Source of the DNA: Colius striatus
Taxonomy: Eukaryota; Chordata; Aves; Coliiformes; Coliidae
Reading direction: 5' to 3'
Length of the DNA: 64,000 nt
NCBI RefSeq assembly: GCF_028858725.1
Contig: NC_084774.1
Span: forward strand, 8,716,001 to 8,780,000
Below the pieces are notes generated by a model that saw nothing but the letters and a program-made list of their open reading frames with translations, was not told the DNA's origin and did not search any database. Position 1 is the stretch's first letter, and each line of letters starts with the position of its first letter. Positions 12,177 to 30,667 of the stretch are shown in pieces. The translations under genes were made by a program, and so were the position numbers.

Positions 12177-12434
12177 TGCTGCTGCTGTGCCTGGGGACAG
12201 GACGGGGTGGTTCAGGGATGGAGTGGCTCTCCCTGAGCATCCCTGGCTCTGGGTGCCCGAGATGGGCTGTCACCTGAGGCCTCAGGTGTGACTCAGAGCC
12301 GTGTCACCGGGGCCACCACCTCCATCACTTCCCGGCAGCAACATACCAAGAGCCCGGGATGGCTCAGCTGGCAGCTCCCCGAGCCCAGCGGGGCCACTGC
12401 AGACACGGGACTGGGGTATCCCAAGGGAACAGCC

Positions 12435-12495
12435 CCTCCAGCAGCTCCTTGCAGCCCCCTCTGCCCCCCAGCAGCCCCCTCTGCCCCCCAGCACA
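12435..12495. repeat. 21-bp direct duplication
   Basis: Two adjacent copies of a 21-bp unit 'cagccccctctgcccccc' plus 'cag' occur in the first SDCBP2 intron. It is a minor tandem duplication without visible function. Confidence 0.6.
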
Positions 12496-12734
12496 CCTCA
12501 CACTGTGCCCATAGCAAGGCTGCACCACCCAGCCCTACCCTACGGCATCGTGTGCCCCAAAATGCATCATCCAAATCCTGGGGCATGAGGATCAAATCCA
12601 GAGCCAGCTCCAAGCCCTGTGGGAACCAGGCAGGATCCCTCACACAGCTCAGAGACAGCAGCAGCATCCCCAGACAAGCAAGACCCCAGCACAGGCAAGA
12701 CCCCAGAGCTCATCCTTGTCACCCTTGGACTCAC

Positions 12735-12790
12735 CTGCCAACAGCTCCTGGCTCCTTGTTCCTCCTCTGCCCAGCCCTGGGGTTTTATAG
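12735..12790 (-). promoter_or_regulatory. SDCBP2: SDCBP2 TATA promoter and non-coding first exon
   Basis: On the - strand a clean TATA box, CTATAAAA, occupies 12790-12783. A start site 25-30 bases downstream would be near 12757. The next bases run to a strong donor, CAG|GTGAGT, with the exon ending at 12735, giving a non-coding first exon of about 23 bases or slightly more. The coding exon at 12176 follows after an acceptor at 12191-12193. The TATA, donor and acceptor are visible; the start site is inferred. The other multi-exon promoters in the window look like CpG islands, so this one is of a different class. Confidence 0.6.
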
Positions 12791-13252
12791 CCATGCCCAG
12801 CCCAGGGAGGGGCCAGGCAGCCTCAGCTGACCAACACCCCTGCCAGGTAGGGCACAGGTGAGGAAGAGGAAGGTGAAACCACAGCTGTGCAGGACCCTAC
12901 CCCTGCAGGGATGGGGACAGGGGTTAGGAGGGGGATGGCTTTCAGGGGGATCGGGCACCCTGGGGGGGCAGGAATGGGACTGTGCCCCCTCCCTCTGTGT
13001 GAGCACAAGGGCACAGAGCTTGGCCCAGGAGCAGGGCTGTGGGTGCAGAGCAGCCCTGTGTGGGCGACAGGCAGCGGCTGACGGCTCTGCCCGGCGCGTG
13101 GGGCTGACGCGGCTGTCACCGTGGTGCCGTGTCCCACACCCTGCCAGCCCTCGGCTGGGGCACGTGCCAGCAGGGATAGCCCCGTGCAGTCCCATGCTGC
13201 AGCTGGAAAAAATGAGTGTCAAGCTCACCTGAGCCAGGGCATGGGGTAGGCA

Positions 13253-13358
13253 GGGGCATCCCAGTGCCAGGGGCATCCCAGTGCCAGGGACATCCCAGTG
13301 CCATGGACATCCCACTGCCAGGGGCATCCCACTGCCAGGGGCATCCCACTGCCAGGGG
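13253..13358. repeat. 17-bp minisatellite, about six copies
   Basis: The unit is GGGGCATCCCAGTGCCA. The copies differ mainly at CAGTG versus CACTG and at GGGGC versus GGGAC or TGGAC, with the variants grouped, which suggests stepwise expansion. The array lies directly before a CR1 remnant. Confidence 0.85.
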
Positions 13359-13366
13359 AATCCCCG

Positions 13367-13490
13367 GGATCACAGAATCCATGAGTGTTGGGGGCTGGCA
13401 GGGCACTGCAGAGCTCCCCCAGCCCCAGCCCCTGTTAAAGCAGGTTCCCCTCGCTTAGGGGGCACAGGAATGTGTCCAGGTGGCCGTGGC
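13367..13490 (-). mobile_element. CR1 LINE 3' fragment
   Basis: The + strand reads 'gatcacagaatccatgag', then 'gagctcccccagccccagcc', 'gcaggttcccctcgctta' and 'ggggcacaggaatgtgtcc'. This is the reverse complement of the CR1 tail subtype also present at 6220-6800 and 37934-38815. It is truncated. Confidence 0.8.
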
Positions 13491-14359
13491 ACAGCCTGGC
13501 ACAGCCTGGCACTGGTTAATAATTAAAGCCAAAAGCTTTGCAGGAAGAGCAAGCGCACAGTGCCAGGAGCTTCCGCCTGGCAGTGGCAGCAGCAGAGGGC
13601 AGTGGGTGATGCTGGTGCCTCAGCAGCTCCTGTTCTGCCTAATTGAGCAGCAATGAAGGGCAGTGCCAGTGCCTGCAGAGCCTGGCCTCGACCCCACAGC
13701 ACCCTGGGCGAGCTCCCAAGGGCAGCCCTGGCGGCAGAGCAGCTCCTGCTCCCTCCAGCACCTTCCCCAGCCCCTTTAAACACAAACTTTGCTCCCAAGG
13801 CCTCACTGGGCAGCTGGAACCTGCTGCCTTATCGATCGAGGCTGCCCCACTGACTGCGGCAAAGGGAGCAAAGGCTGGGCCAGAGGAGCCAGGGCTGGGC
13901 AGCGCCTCACAGTGAGCCACGCAGCGTTCACCACCTGCCCTGGCAAAGGGCTGAGCTGCAGCAGCAAAACTGGGGGGAATCACTGAGAAAAGCACCCAAA
14001 AATAACCCCCACCAGGCTTTTCAGGGCTGTGGTGACCTGGCCGGCGAAGAGCAGCTGTGGCACGTGCCATGTCACCCACGTCCAGCCACCACAGAGGCCA
14101 CCAGACCTGCATGGAGCCGGGTCACTGTGCTGCTCCGGACAGAGGGACCCCAGGAGGAGGTGCCCGAGTGCCCTTCACACTCCCAGTCCAGGCTGAGTCA
14201 CAGCCACAACGCTGAGATGCTGAATAGGTTCTGGGAAGGCAATTAATTAGAGACACCAGCAAGGAACCATCACCTCCCCACAGCCAGCCCCAGGCAGCCA
14301 GCCCCAGAGCCTCATGCCAAAGCCAGTCAGCACAGCCCGAGGCTGCCCCTACTGCTGCC

Positions 14360-14830
14360 ACAGCACCCTGGGAGCAGGCACAGCACCCTGGCATGTCACC
14401 CACAGCACCACACAAGCCACTGGGGCACCTACAGCACCCTGCAAGACCAGCATGGCACCCATAGCACCCCATGAGCCAGCATAGCACCCTGGCACAGCAC
14501 TCCACAAGCCACTGTGGCACCTACAGCACCCTGCAAGCCCAGCATAGCATCCACAGCACCACACAAGCCCTGCATGGCACTCACAGCATCCTATGAGCCC
14601 TGGATGGCATCCACAGCACCCTGCAAGCCAGTATGGAATGCACAGCACCCTGTGAGCTGGCACAGCACCCACAACACCCCATGAGCACATCACCCACGGC
14701 AGCCTATGAGCCAGCATGGTACCCAAAACACCCCACAAGCCCAGCAGAGCACCCTGTGAGCCCAGCACAGCACCTCACAAGTCCAGCACATCACTGACAG
14801 CACCCTGTGATCCCAGCACAGCACCCTCTG
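14360..14830. repeat. Degenerate minisatellite built on CAGCACCCTG
   Basis: The stretch is a loose tandem array in which 'cagcaccctg', 'caagcc(c)agcatggca' and 'cccacagcacc' recur every 35-45 bases over about 470 bp. The copies are diverged and have no constant period. It ends just before the FKBP1A poly(A) region. The Cys/Gly-rich open frames on the - strand across it are products of the array. Confidence 0.7.
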
Positions 14831-14884
14831 TGCTGAGTAGCAGACAGGCGAGGGGAAGAACCTCCAAGACACAGTGCTGAGAAA

Positions 14885-16373
14885 AGCCAGCATAAAGCAT
14901 TTTTATTGCAGTAATAAAAGTGGATGGAAACCTCTCTGCAGGGGGAAGTGAAGGGCAGCAATTCCTCTGAGCAGATCCGCAGGCAGGGCTGGGAGGGGCC
15001 GGGGGGCAGGGCCAGGACAGCAGCAGGGAAGCTACACGTGGTGTGAGCCCAGGCAAGCGGCGATGACCAGCATCAGGCGGTGGGACAGAAGGGGAGGTGA
15101 GCTCAGAGCAGGGACGGCGGGGCCTGGAGGTTCCCTTTGCAGGGAGGGGGGAGCTGACTCTCCCTTCCCAGCCCCACCACCTCCCCTGGACACAGCACCC
15201 TGCCCTTATCTGCTGTTTGCCTTTTCCTTTACAGCAAGCTCACGTCAGCTACTGAACTGCCAGGGTGTGGTGGAGCTCTGATGGAAACCATCTGGGTGCC
15301 TGTGGGAGCAGGAGGGGGCAGCAGGGCACGGCAGAGGGAAGCAGGGGCAGAGCAGCTTCCCCCTCCCCTGAAATAACCCCAGAGGCTCCTTGGGGAGCAG
15401 GTCTGGGCCCTGCTGCTCCCTCACTGCTGGGCAGGGCACCTACACACAACTCCTAGCACTATGCTCTCCACATCATTCAGCCTCCACAGCCTCGCTCTGC
15501 CACAGCTTCTGCAGCAGCAGCTCCTGGTTTGAAACCATCACAAGAGATCTGCACCAGCATGAGTAACTAACAGGCTTCCTTCTGTTCAAATGACTCCTGT
15601 CTAAGGGTAGCCCATCTGTGTGCCACTGGAAAAACGTCATCTACACCTGGAACAAAAAGCAGCTGAAGGACTTGCCCCAGGAAGAGTTGAGGTTTGTGGT
15701 GTGTAGTTTAAAAAGACATAAAAACACGATACGAGGAGGAAGAGTCAGACGCAAAGCTTAGTGACCAAAGGCATTCAATCAAGGTGTAAGGTTATACAAT
15801 GAGTGTTGTGGACTATCAGGAAAAGCTCCATACAAAGTCATGTGCACTCTTCTTGAAGCTGAGATTCTGGATTCCTCCATGTGCCAAACCTGGGGGAGAG
15901 AGGAGACGGCAGAGGTGGTGTGACAAAGCCACCCCGTGTCACCAGCTGCCCCTTGGCTCGGAGCAGAGCCAAGTGCCAGTTCCAGCAGGGAGCACAGACC
16001 CATCCTGAGCACACCCTGGGACCTACAGACCCCTGAGCTCAGCCCCATCCTGCCCACACACAGCAGCAGCAAGAGGGGCATGAGGAGGAGCGGACAGCCG
16101 AGCCCCACAGCAACACAAGGGACACAAGGCACGGTCAGGCAGCGCTGCCAATGCCTCTGTGGCATGGATCAGCTCTGCCAGGCTGGGAACTTGTACCACA
16201 GTGACCCCCAGCCCACCAACCTCCTGAGAGCAACTTCTACCCACAGCCAGAAACTGCCACCTCCATCCCCCCTCCCACACCGTCCCGAGACCAGGGATGG
16301 GAGCTTTGAGCCCACCCTGCTGGCTGCCAGCAGCCACTCCCCTCCTTACCCCAGGGCAGGGAGCTGGGCTGGG
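14885..16373 (-). other. FKBP1A: FKBP1A 3' UTR with poly(A) signal
   Basis: About 1.5 kb follows the FKBP1A stop on the - strand. AATAAA on that strand is at 14907-14902, so the transcript probably ends near 14885. Mammalian FKBP1A also has a 3' UTR well over 1 kb. The stretch between 15480 and 15850 is less GC-rich than its surroundings, which is common for a 3' UTR. No other gene is visible in it. Confidence 0.65.
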
Positions 16374-22625
<6,252 letters not shown>

Positions 22626-23049
22626 GCCGGTGCCGGTGCCGGTGCCTGTCGCGCACCCGCAGCTCCCGCAGCCCGAGGGAGGAGGAGCCACGTGTGCGCA
22701 GCCTCGGCCGCCGCCATCGAGCCCGCCCGCCCCGGCCCCGCCCCCGCCCCCGCCCGCGGCCGCCGCCATCTTCCGCGCTCCCCCCCCGCGCCGCTCCCGC
22801 CTCCTGCCCGCCCGGCCGCCATCTTGGCACCGCGCGGTTGCCGTGGAAACGCGGGGCCCGGCGCTGAGGGAGCGCCAAGTTCCCCCCGCACCGGGCACAG
22901 CGAGCCCCCGACACCGGCCGCGAACCACCCCCCTGGGGCTCGGCTGCTGTCGGGCTCGGCCTGCGTCTCCGCCATTGCAGGGCCGGAGGAGCGCTGGGCC
23001 GGTGGAGAACTGAGGGTGCCAAGGCTGAGGGGCCGGCGCTGCCCTGCCC

Positions 23050-25687
23050 CAGAGCGGGCCCTCAGGCGTCTCCTCAGCTCCTGCGACCAGTCCGTGCCTC
23101 GGCTCAGAGCAGCCAGAGAGGAGAGAAGACGCTGTGCAATGGTGGCTGCTCCTCACGGGGCTGGGGGAGGTCGCAGCCGGCCCCGTTCCTGGGGCAGCTT
23201 CAACAAAAGACCTGCTGGGTTGAACAATCCCACATCCAAAAGGGCTTTCTTCTGGGAACAACGGCAACTACTTCCTTTTTTTCAGTCAAAAAAGAGTTGC
23301 TCCAGGCTCAGGGGGTTTTGCCTCAAAGTGTCCTATTTCTGTACTTCAAGGGGATGATCTCAAATGTCCACGAGGGAACAGGGAAGTTCCAAGGACAGCC
23401 AAGACACTAATAAAAAGCCAGTATTCTCAGCAAGGGCCTTAAAATGGGACAGGAGAGGAGGAGACTCGTAGCAGACAACAGGACGAAGCAAGTTTTAGTT
23501 GCTCCCGTGCCTTGCTTTGCAGCTTTTAAATGCTGAAATGGTATCAGGGCTGATGTGTGAGGCCCAGAGTCGCGATGAAAAGCAACAGGAAAAGAAGAGG
23601 CGTGCTCTCATCCTGGCTGATGAATGCTGTCTCGCTGGAGGGCTGGGCCTGCTCTCCTTACCAGGGCCAGCCATAAACAAGGATCTGAAAGGGGAAAATG
23701 CTGCTGGTGTGTGCCCACGCTGCAGCCTTTGCCACGCTGCTGCAGGCACGCTCGCACACGTCAGGCACCGCAGCCTCCTCACAGCTCTCGCCCTGGGTGG
23801 TTTGGTTTTTAACTCCTCGGCAGAACCTGCTCGTCTCACCAGCCTCTGCAACAAGCAGTACTTTGAGAGGGACGTGCCAGCCAGCTTTGACCATCCCTCA
23901 CTGCTCAGGGCCCAGCCCCAGGAAAGGTTCAAGTTGGATTTTGGTATCTAAACTCTAGAGAAAGGCTTGAAAACAAGTGAACTCTGCCCAGACTGCTCCC
24001 TGCCCTCTGGATCATCTGTTGGTAGAACTCACAAGACACACAGAGAGGAAAAAGTGTGACCATTCAGATTTAGTGGTGTAAAAAAGAAATGGGATGTGGT
24101 TTGGTACACAGGTAAATGGGACAGGATTTGATACACAGGTAAATGGGACAGGATTTGCTCTGCAGCATGCCAGCAGCAGCTCCCTGCTCCTTCACAGTCC
24201 AGAAAACACAAAAGCAAGCAAACAGAAGAGAGGAAAGGAAGCAGCAGCAGCAGCCCTTTGTGCACCTGAGAGCTTGCTCTGAACGCAGCCTGCTGTGTCT
24301 GTCCTGCAGGTGCCCTGACGTGGCTCTACAGCACTGTCTCCCCCACTGAGTGCTGAGTTGCACCACAAGGCTTAAGGCTTCAAATTAATTCAGAGCACAA
24401 CTGGGGAGTAATTTGCTCAGATCCTGCCAGTGTGCATCAGACTGGAGAGCTGCAAGGTCAACCAACGGTCAGCTTCAGCCCCAGCCCTAAAAATAACCAG
24501 CCTCACTCTCTGCCTCTGCACAAGGCTGAGTGTGGCTCAGCAGAACCAGCTGTGACAGGGCTAATTTCTCCTCTCCTCCCCTCTCTGCCCCCTCACTGTT
24601 GCCAGGAGAGATGTGGGGGTGCTGAGCAGCTCTCTCAAGATGCTGCTGTGGGAGCTGGAGCTATGGGCTATGACTTGAAGCAGCTCAGCTTCTCTTCTGG
24701 ATGTTCATTTGATGCTCCTGCCATAACCTCTCAAAACCCAGGACAAGCTGCCAGAGCCCTCCAGCTCCCTGACTGGAGGCAGTGTGGCAGCTTCTTGTGC
24801 TGAGAAGCTCCTGGTTTCCCAGGAGTGACTGATGTGGCAAGGCCCAGGGGATGGACAGAGCTGGCTTCCACCACCCTGCTGCCAGGTATCATTGTCTCTG
24901 CACATGCTTGAAACCAACACTGGCTTGAACTTCACCTTTGTTCAAATAAATGCTCAACCCTTCCCTGTGACAGGGCAGCCTGAGCACACACCTGCACTGC
25001 CTGAGTACAGACCTGCACTGTCCTGGCAGTGTTTTCCCTAAAAACTGGTCAGAAATGGTTTCCTCTCACAAACAACCCCAGTGCTCTCTGTGGCTGCTTT
25101 CCCATAGGGCTCAGTGACACCTCTGCACGCTGGTGTGTGCAAGCAGCACTCTGGGGCTGGCAGGGGCCCTTCCTCCCAGGCACTGCAGTCTCTCCCAGAA
25201 GCAGAGCACGCATCTGCCTTGCCCAGATCTGTCAGGACCTGCCAGAAGAGCGGCGAGGCCAGGCCCTGGAGAAAGCAGCTCTGGTGAGGTGGCAGGGCTG
25301 GGGCTGCAGCAGAACCCCCTCCCCATGCTGTGGCTGCCAGCCAGGGAGAGGGAGGGGGTGAGGATGCAAACCAGGCCGTTGGGATGGGGAACAGGAAAGG
25401 CCAGGAAGCGATGAGTTTCCCCAGGGCAGCACATCCCCGCAGCGCAGCAAATCCGCCTCCAGCCGGGGCTTTACTCTCGGCTGCTGCCTTCGACCTGATG
25501 CCTGTCAGAAGGCACAGGACCACTCATGAAAGCTGGCACCTCAAAAAAACACCCTGAAACCCTTTGGAAAGTGCACCCCTCGAGAGGAGCACAGCCCCAG
25601 CACAGGGAGCTGGGCTGGACACACAGTCCCTCCCCACCATGTTTGTGTGTGGGGTGAGGACTGAAGCCAGGGTGAGGCTGCTCAAAT
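23050..25687. other. Intergenic DNA between FKBP1A promoter and MFSD2-like 3' end
   Basis: No coding exon was recognised. A 28-bp direct duplication containing 'acacaggtaaatgggacagg' lies at 24103-24160. The right end must hold the 3' UTR of the MFSD2-like gene, but I found no convincing AATAAA on the - strand, so its end is not defined. AATAAA on the + strand near 24944 has no gene attached. Confidence 0.5.
24103..24160. repeat. 28-bp direct duplication
   Basis: Two adjacent copies of a unit containing 'acacaggtaaatgggacagg' followed by attt. No function is visible. Confidence 0.8.
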
Positions 25688-28600
25688 TTACCCCATTGCC
25701 TCCATCTCCATTCTCATCTCCTTCCTCCTCTCCTCATTGATGGGGTAGAGGCAGAAGAGGATGATGGCAATGAGCAGCAGGGTTATTGGGACAGGGGCCA
25801 TGAGGAGCTGCAAGGTGAGGACGATGGAGGGTTTGTAGGTGCAGTCTCCAGCACGGTAACCTGCAAAACTGAAGAGAACCGTTTTCCTTCCCCCAGCCCC
25901 ACTGGGACCCCACAGAAAGGCAAACAGACACCTCCATTGCTCTGGAGTCTGGGATGGGAGGCCCAGTTTTGAGGAATTCCCACTCCTTTCTGCTCCTCTC
26001 CCAGTAGATGTTGGGAAGGTGCATTTGGATACCCCTGTGATTCATTCCATCACTTCCTTACAACACTCTGGGAAACAGCCGTGGAAAGAGCCAGTGCTGG
26101 GCTGGCAAAATGAGGGAGGTGGTGTAAGGGCTTACTGTAAAGTCAGTGTCGATATCCCCACGGCAAGGCCACCTGCAAACTTATTGAAGAAGACATAAAA
26201 GGAGTAGAAGAGAGATTCCAGGTTGGGGCAGTTGGGGTTCCTCAGCATGAAGTCATCCACCGTGTCTGGCAGCATGGACCTGGGGGCAGAGCCTGGGTGA
26301 CACCCTTGGCAGCTGCACCCGCTCCTGGCCCTCCCCAGGCAGCAGGGAGAGAGCAGAGCCCCTTGCAGAGCTCCACTCTGGAGCAAACAGGCAGCCTTGG
26401 CATGTCATGGGTGCTGCTTTCCCCATCACCTTCCCCTCCTCTCTGCCTGACAAGTGGCTCAGAGGTGCCTCTGCTCACCATGGTAAGAGGTAGAGCACAG
26501 CCATGCTGCAGCCTGCTATCATCACCAGGAAGATGAAGGCCAGGAAGTTGTGCGTCACCTGGGTGACAGCTACCAGGGCTGGGATGATCAGCTGCAGTGG
26601 TGAGAGGAAGAGAAACAAAAGCACCTGTGCCAGGGGCTGCTGACAGGCAGCCTGCAGCCATCCACCAGCCACAGGCCACGCTGGCCCCTGCCCCACACCT
26701 TTCATAAACAGAACTGTTTCTGTCCCCTGTGCAGTGAGGAGGCCCTGGACAGGCTGGCACAGGAGGCAAAACCCTCCTCATGGATAAGGAAGGGTTATAG
26801 AGGGCCAGGTGCTTAAAGTGGGAAGCTGGGTGTGCTCTGACACCCAGTGCCTGTGAGGGAGGCATCTGGAGACAGAGCCTCAATGGGGTTTGAGGACCTA
26901 ACTGCAACGATGCCAAATGGGATTTCCTTGCTGAGCTGCAGAGCCAGGCAGCAGCCAGGATGTGTCTGGTGAGCAGGCTGTGTCCCAGCCCCTGCCTAGC
27001 ACGGTGCACAGCCCTTCCTGCCCTGCCCCTGCAGAGCTCGGGTCACTGGCATCAAGTGTGCAAGAGCCTGGAGCAGGACAGAGGCCACAGGATGCTGTCA
27101 GCAAGTGCACAGGACCCTGGTGCCTTGGTACAGCACAGCACTGCTCACCAGATCCGCAGCCTGAGCCTCAGCTCTTGGTTTGGTGATACTGAAAAGAACT
27201 GAGATCCTTTCCCCACTGTCCCAGGGCCAGTCCCTTGGCCTCCCTGCACCTGCAGAGCTCTGGGAGCCACAGCCACCCCCACCAGCAGCACCCACACACA
27301 GGGAAATGCAGAGCTGCCATCAGCTACTGCCTTAAACGTGGTAACCAGAGAGCAGGGGACACTGTGCTCAGGGCCAAGCTGTCTCCCCACAGGCCAGGAG
27401 TGGCTGGGGCAGGGCTGTCCCCTTGCAGGGCTTCTCAGTGCCCAGCCATGGGCAAACTCACTGCCAGGCCCAGTGATGCTGCTGTTTTCTTTCCAAATCT
27501 CCCCAAAAACCACTGCCACAGGGGAATAGAGAGAGAAGCTGTGACCTGAAGAGAGAACCAAAGGGGAGTCTCAGCAAAGCCCTCAGGACATCCAGTCTCT
27601 GCCTGGGTGAGGTCCTTGCTGATGGGCAGAAGCAGTAGCAGTGACTCCAGGAGGCTGAGCTGCCTGTGCCTGAGGGCTAGGGTAACCCAGGGACCATCCT
27701 CCTCACCAGGGAGCTCTGCCCATAGCTCACTTACCAACATGATAAGCACTAAATGCTGGAACTTCCCAGCCAGCCCTGCAGCATGAGTACAGAAGAAGGC
27801 AAAGATCCCCTGTGTGATCTGGGAAAGCAACATGGAGATGTTCGTGGCTGGGGGTCTCAGGTTCTCTGTCTGGGTTACTTGCTTGGACATCTCATCCCCC
27901 AAGCTCTGCCATGGCAGCTCTCTCACCTGGAAAGCCAGAGATGCAAAGAGGAAGCCACACAGCAACTGGGTGTAAGGTTTGTGTCCCATGATCATCCTGA
28001 GGCAGCTGGCAAAGGGCATCTCAACCTTCCCCAGGGGGCTGAGGAGCCCTGAGAGGAGAGACAGACAGCAGGGCTGGAGCTGGAGCTGCCAGAACAACCG
28101 TGGCAGGGTGGGAGGCAGAGGAGGACTATGCTGCTGCATCTGGGGAGAGCTGCAGACCCTGGCCCAGGCCACACTCCCCCCAGGAGCTCCCCAGCAGCCA
28201 GAACCTTCCCTCCCCCAGTGCATCTCCCTTGTCTAGCACAAACTGAGTTGGGTGTCAGTGTCCAAGCTCATGTTGTGTTTCTGAGCCCCACGCTGCCCCT
28301 CACACAGCAGCCTCACACCTTCCTCTGCAACCCCATCCTCACCACTCCAAACTGCACCTCCATGGACTTACCAGGCTGCTCCCTGACTCCAAAGACAAGA
28401 ATCAGACAGGACACGCAATAGATGGAGCCCAGGACCAGGGATGCAAACACATAGGCCCTGCGCTGGAGGAGAGGCAGTGCAGTGTCAAAGCAGGTACCAC
28501 ACAGAGCTGGCAGCAGGGCCAGCAGCACTCACCCCAGAGCTCACAGGAGGAGCTGGGGCAGCCCTTACCGTGTTCTCCAGAGAGCCTGTGAGGCTGGAGG

Positions 28601-30667
28601 TGCTGCTGTTGGGCAGGGTCTCGTTCAAGACATAACAGCCATTGATTGTGGGGGCATGGTAACTGCCCACCATCTGCCCCTGGATCGCAGACCCCAGGAG
28701 CGTGCTGAACACCTCCATCCCCATTCCTGCCAGGGTGACCAGGAGAGAAACCTCAGACCCACTCCCTGGCTGCTGGGACACATCCCTCAGATCAGGTAAG
28801 AGACCAGCTTTGGGAGTGGAATGGGAGGCACCAACACCCAGAGCTGCTGCAGAGCAGGCCTGTTTCTGCTCTGGTTCTTTCCCTTGGCTCCAGCAGTAAA
28901 TGTTTGGAGCTAATAAATCTGGGTCCTGACTTCCCCAGGGAAGATACACATCTAAGAAGTGTTTCTGCAGGTAAGTTCTTTGCAGAAGATGACTGGTTTC
29001 ATATCTCTGGTTGACTCCATCTGCTCTTCAGCTTGTTCAAAGCCTCTGGGGAGGGTCTCCCAGGGATGGGGGCTGTAGGGGCACAGACACTTACTGTAGG
29101 CAGTGGCTGAGTCACGGTCCCTCTGAGTTCCTCCCAGGAACATTGTCAGGGAAGAGTAGGGCACGTGGTAGCACTAGGGAGAGCACAGTTCAAACCCAGC
29201 TCCTGCTTTGCCAGTCACAGCCCCCCTCATTCCTACACACAGCAGATGACCCTGCCTCGTGTGTCACCCCTGCACACAGGCAGCTCTTCACCCTCTCTGT
29301 GATTTGCTCCTCTCTCACAAAGCAGTGATGGAGAAGTTCACATCACCACACTCAGGTGGCCCAGACAAGTGTCCACAGCACTGTCCCCTGCAGGGACAGT
29401 CTGTGCCATCCTGCATCCCTCCCTGAGCCCAGCTCGAGCTCTCCTACACTCTGCTCCAGGTCCCTTCCTGGGGAGGTTGGGCTGGGATTCCCCAGCTGGC
29501 TGTGTCCCCATCTCCTGCTGAGTGAGTCAGCCCCAGGCCCCAGGTTCCTTACAGTCATGCAGGTCTGGAAGAAGCTGTACATGAGCAGGTACCACAGGAA
29601 TTTCAGGGAGGCTGGGGTGGCATCTGAGAGGGTGAACCACATCATGCAGTAGCAGAGCACCCCAAAGGGCATGGAGCATGCAATCCTGGGGAGGAAGCAG
29701 AGTGGCTCAGATAAGGTGCTCACACTTCTCCTTGCACAAGCTGAGCCATGTAACACGGCCTCTTCCTCAGCTCCAGCACCACTGCAAGAGCAACATCTGT
29801 GAGAGGAAGCAGCTTTGCTCAATTCTGTGGCCATCAGTCAGGCTGGGGGGGGCTAAAAACAAATGTTGAGAGGAAAACTAAGTCGTCCAGTGTTTATTCT
29901 TAACTACTTCAAGTCCTTGCCCTGCAGCAGGACCTTGGGGGCAGTGACAACCCTCTTCCGTGCAAGATCTGCCTGTGGTTGCAGCCTGGGGAGGAGCTCC
30001 TGGCACAGCTGACCACCAGACCCTGCAGGTGCCACCACATAGGACTCTCAGCACCAAACCCCACAGCCTCAAAAATATGAGGCCCCAGAGAAACAACAAG
30101 TGTGGGAGTTTGCAGCACACTCCTCTTTCACTGCAACGCCATATGGACTCCAAGGCAGCTTATGTTATCTTTAGTGTCCCTGTGACATGCTCTGTAAGCC
30201 ACAATCATGTAAAACTCCCTGTGAGGAGTCCCAGCTGCCTCCTTGTGCAAGCTCTGAAGGAATCTGAGTGCAGCAAAGCCCCTCCTGAGGCTCCAGCCTG
30301 GACACTCACCATGGGACCAGCTTGCCATACTTTGTCCTTGGGCTCTTGCTGATCAGGAAACCAACAGCAGGGTCAGTAACAGCATCCCAGGCTCTTCCAA
30401 GGAAAATGATCAAGGAGGCATGGAATGGCTCCAGCTGAGGGGAAATGGGAACCACAGCTCCAAGGGGAAAGAGATCCTGGGCAAAGGCTGTGAGCAGGCT
30501 GTGAGCAGGCAGCACCATGCCCATCTCACATGGGCACTCACCTGCACGACGTCCAACAGGAAGATCTGGAGGAAAAAGCCGAGCGCGTTGCTGGTCATCT
30601 GGTAGGGAATGCCCCCAGCAGCATAGCAAAGCTTCCTGCAGAGGGGCAGGCCTGGCTCCTCCTGCAG
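25688..30667 (-). CDS. MFSD2-family lysolipid transporter paralogue (first exon not found)
   Basis: A 12-TM major facilitator of the MFSD2 family, whose members import lysophosphatidylcholine (MFSD2A) or export sphingosine-1-phosphate (MFSD2B). Exons are 30667-30542, 30434-30310, 29685-29553, 29173-29095, 28726-28569, 28462-28372, 28048-27927, 27818-27735, 27545-27462, 26591-26479, 26279-26136 and 25868-25688. Total 1440 nt, 479 residues, all in phase. The short N-terminal exon with the ATG was not identified; human MFSD2A has about 40 residues there. Conserved sodium-site motif: [14 protein letters not shown]. Others: [45 protein letters not shown] and [10 protein letters not shown] with the key Lys. 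Two sequons (NET, NSS) sit in the expected large loop. [10 protein letters not shown] favours MFSD2A; FCTHAAGL resembles MFSD2B. The last exon needs the acceptor at 25869, not the AG eight bases downstream, to keep phase. It ends [16 protein letters not shown]. It is probably a third paralogue. Confidence 0.9.

Larger units (their letters stand above)
12800..14884. other. Intergenic DNA between SDCBP2 promoter and FKBP1A 3' end
   Basis: I see no gene here. The stretch holds a 17-bp minisatellite (13253-13358), a CR1 fragment (13367-13490) and a degenerate array (14360-14830), described separately. FKBP1A and SDCBP2 are in the same orientation across it, about 2.1 kb apart. Confidence 0.6.

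Noticed and set aside
14349-14893. Cys-rich - strand open frames resembling small Cys-Gly repeat proteins
   Set aside because: They are translations of the degenerate CAGCACCCTG array near the FKBP1A 3' end.
27145-27350. A hydrophobic stretch ([15 protein letters not shown]) in the MFSD2-like gene as an extra exon
   Set aside because: It looks like a membrane segment but its splice phases do not fit, and the exons on either side (ending SLGLA, starting LIIPALV) already join in frame and match the family without it.
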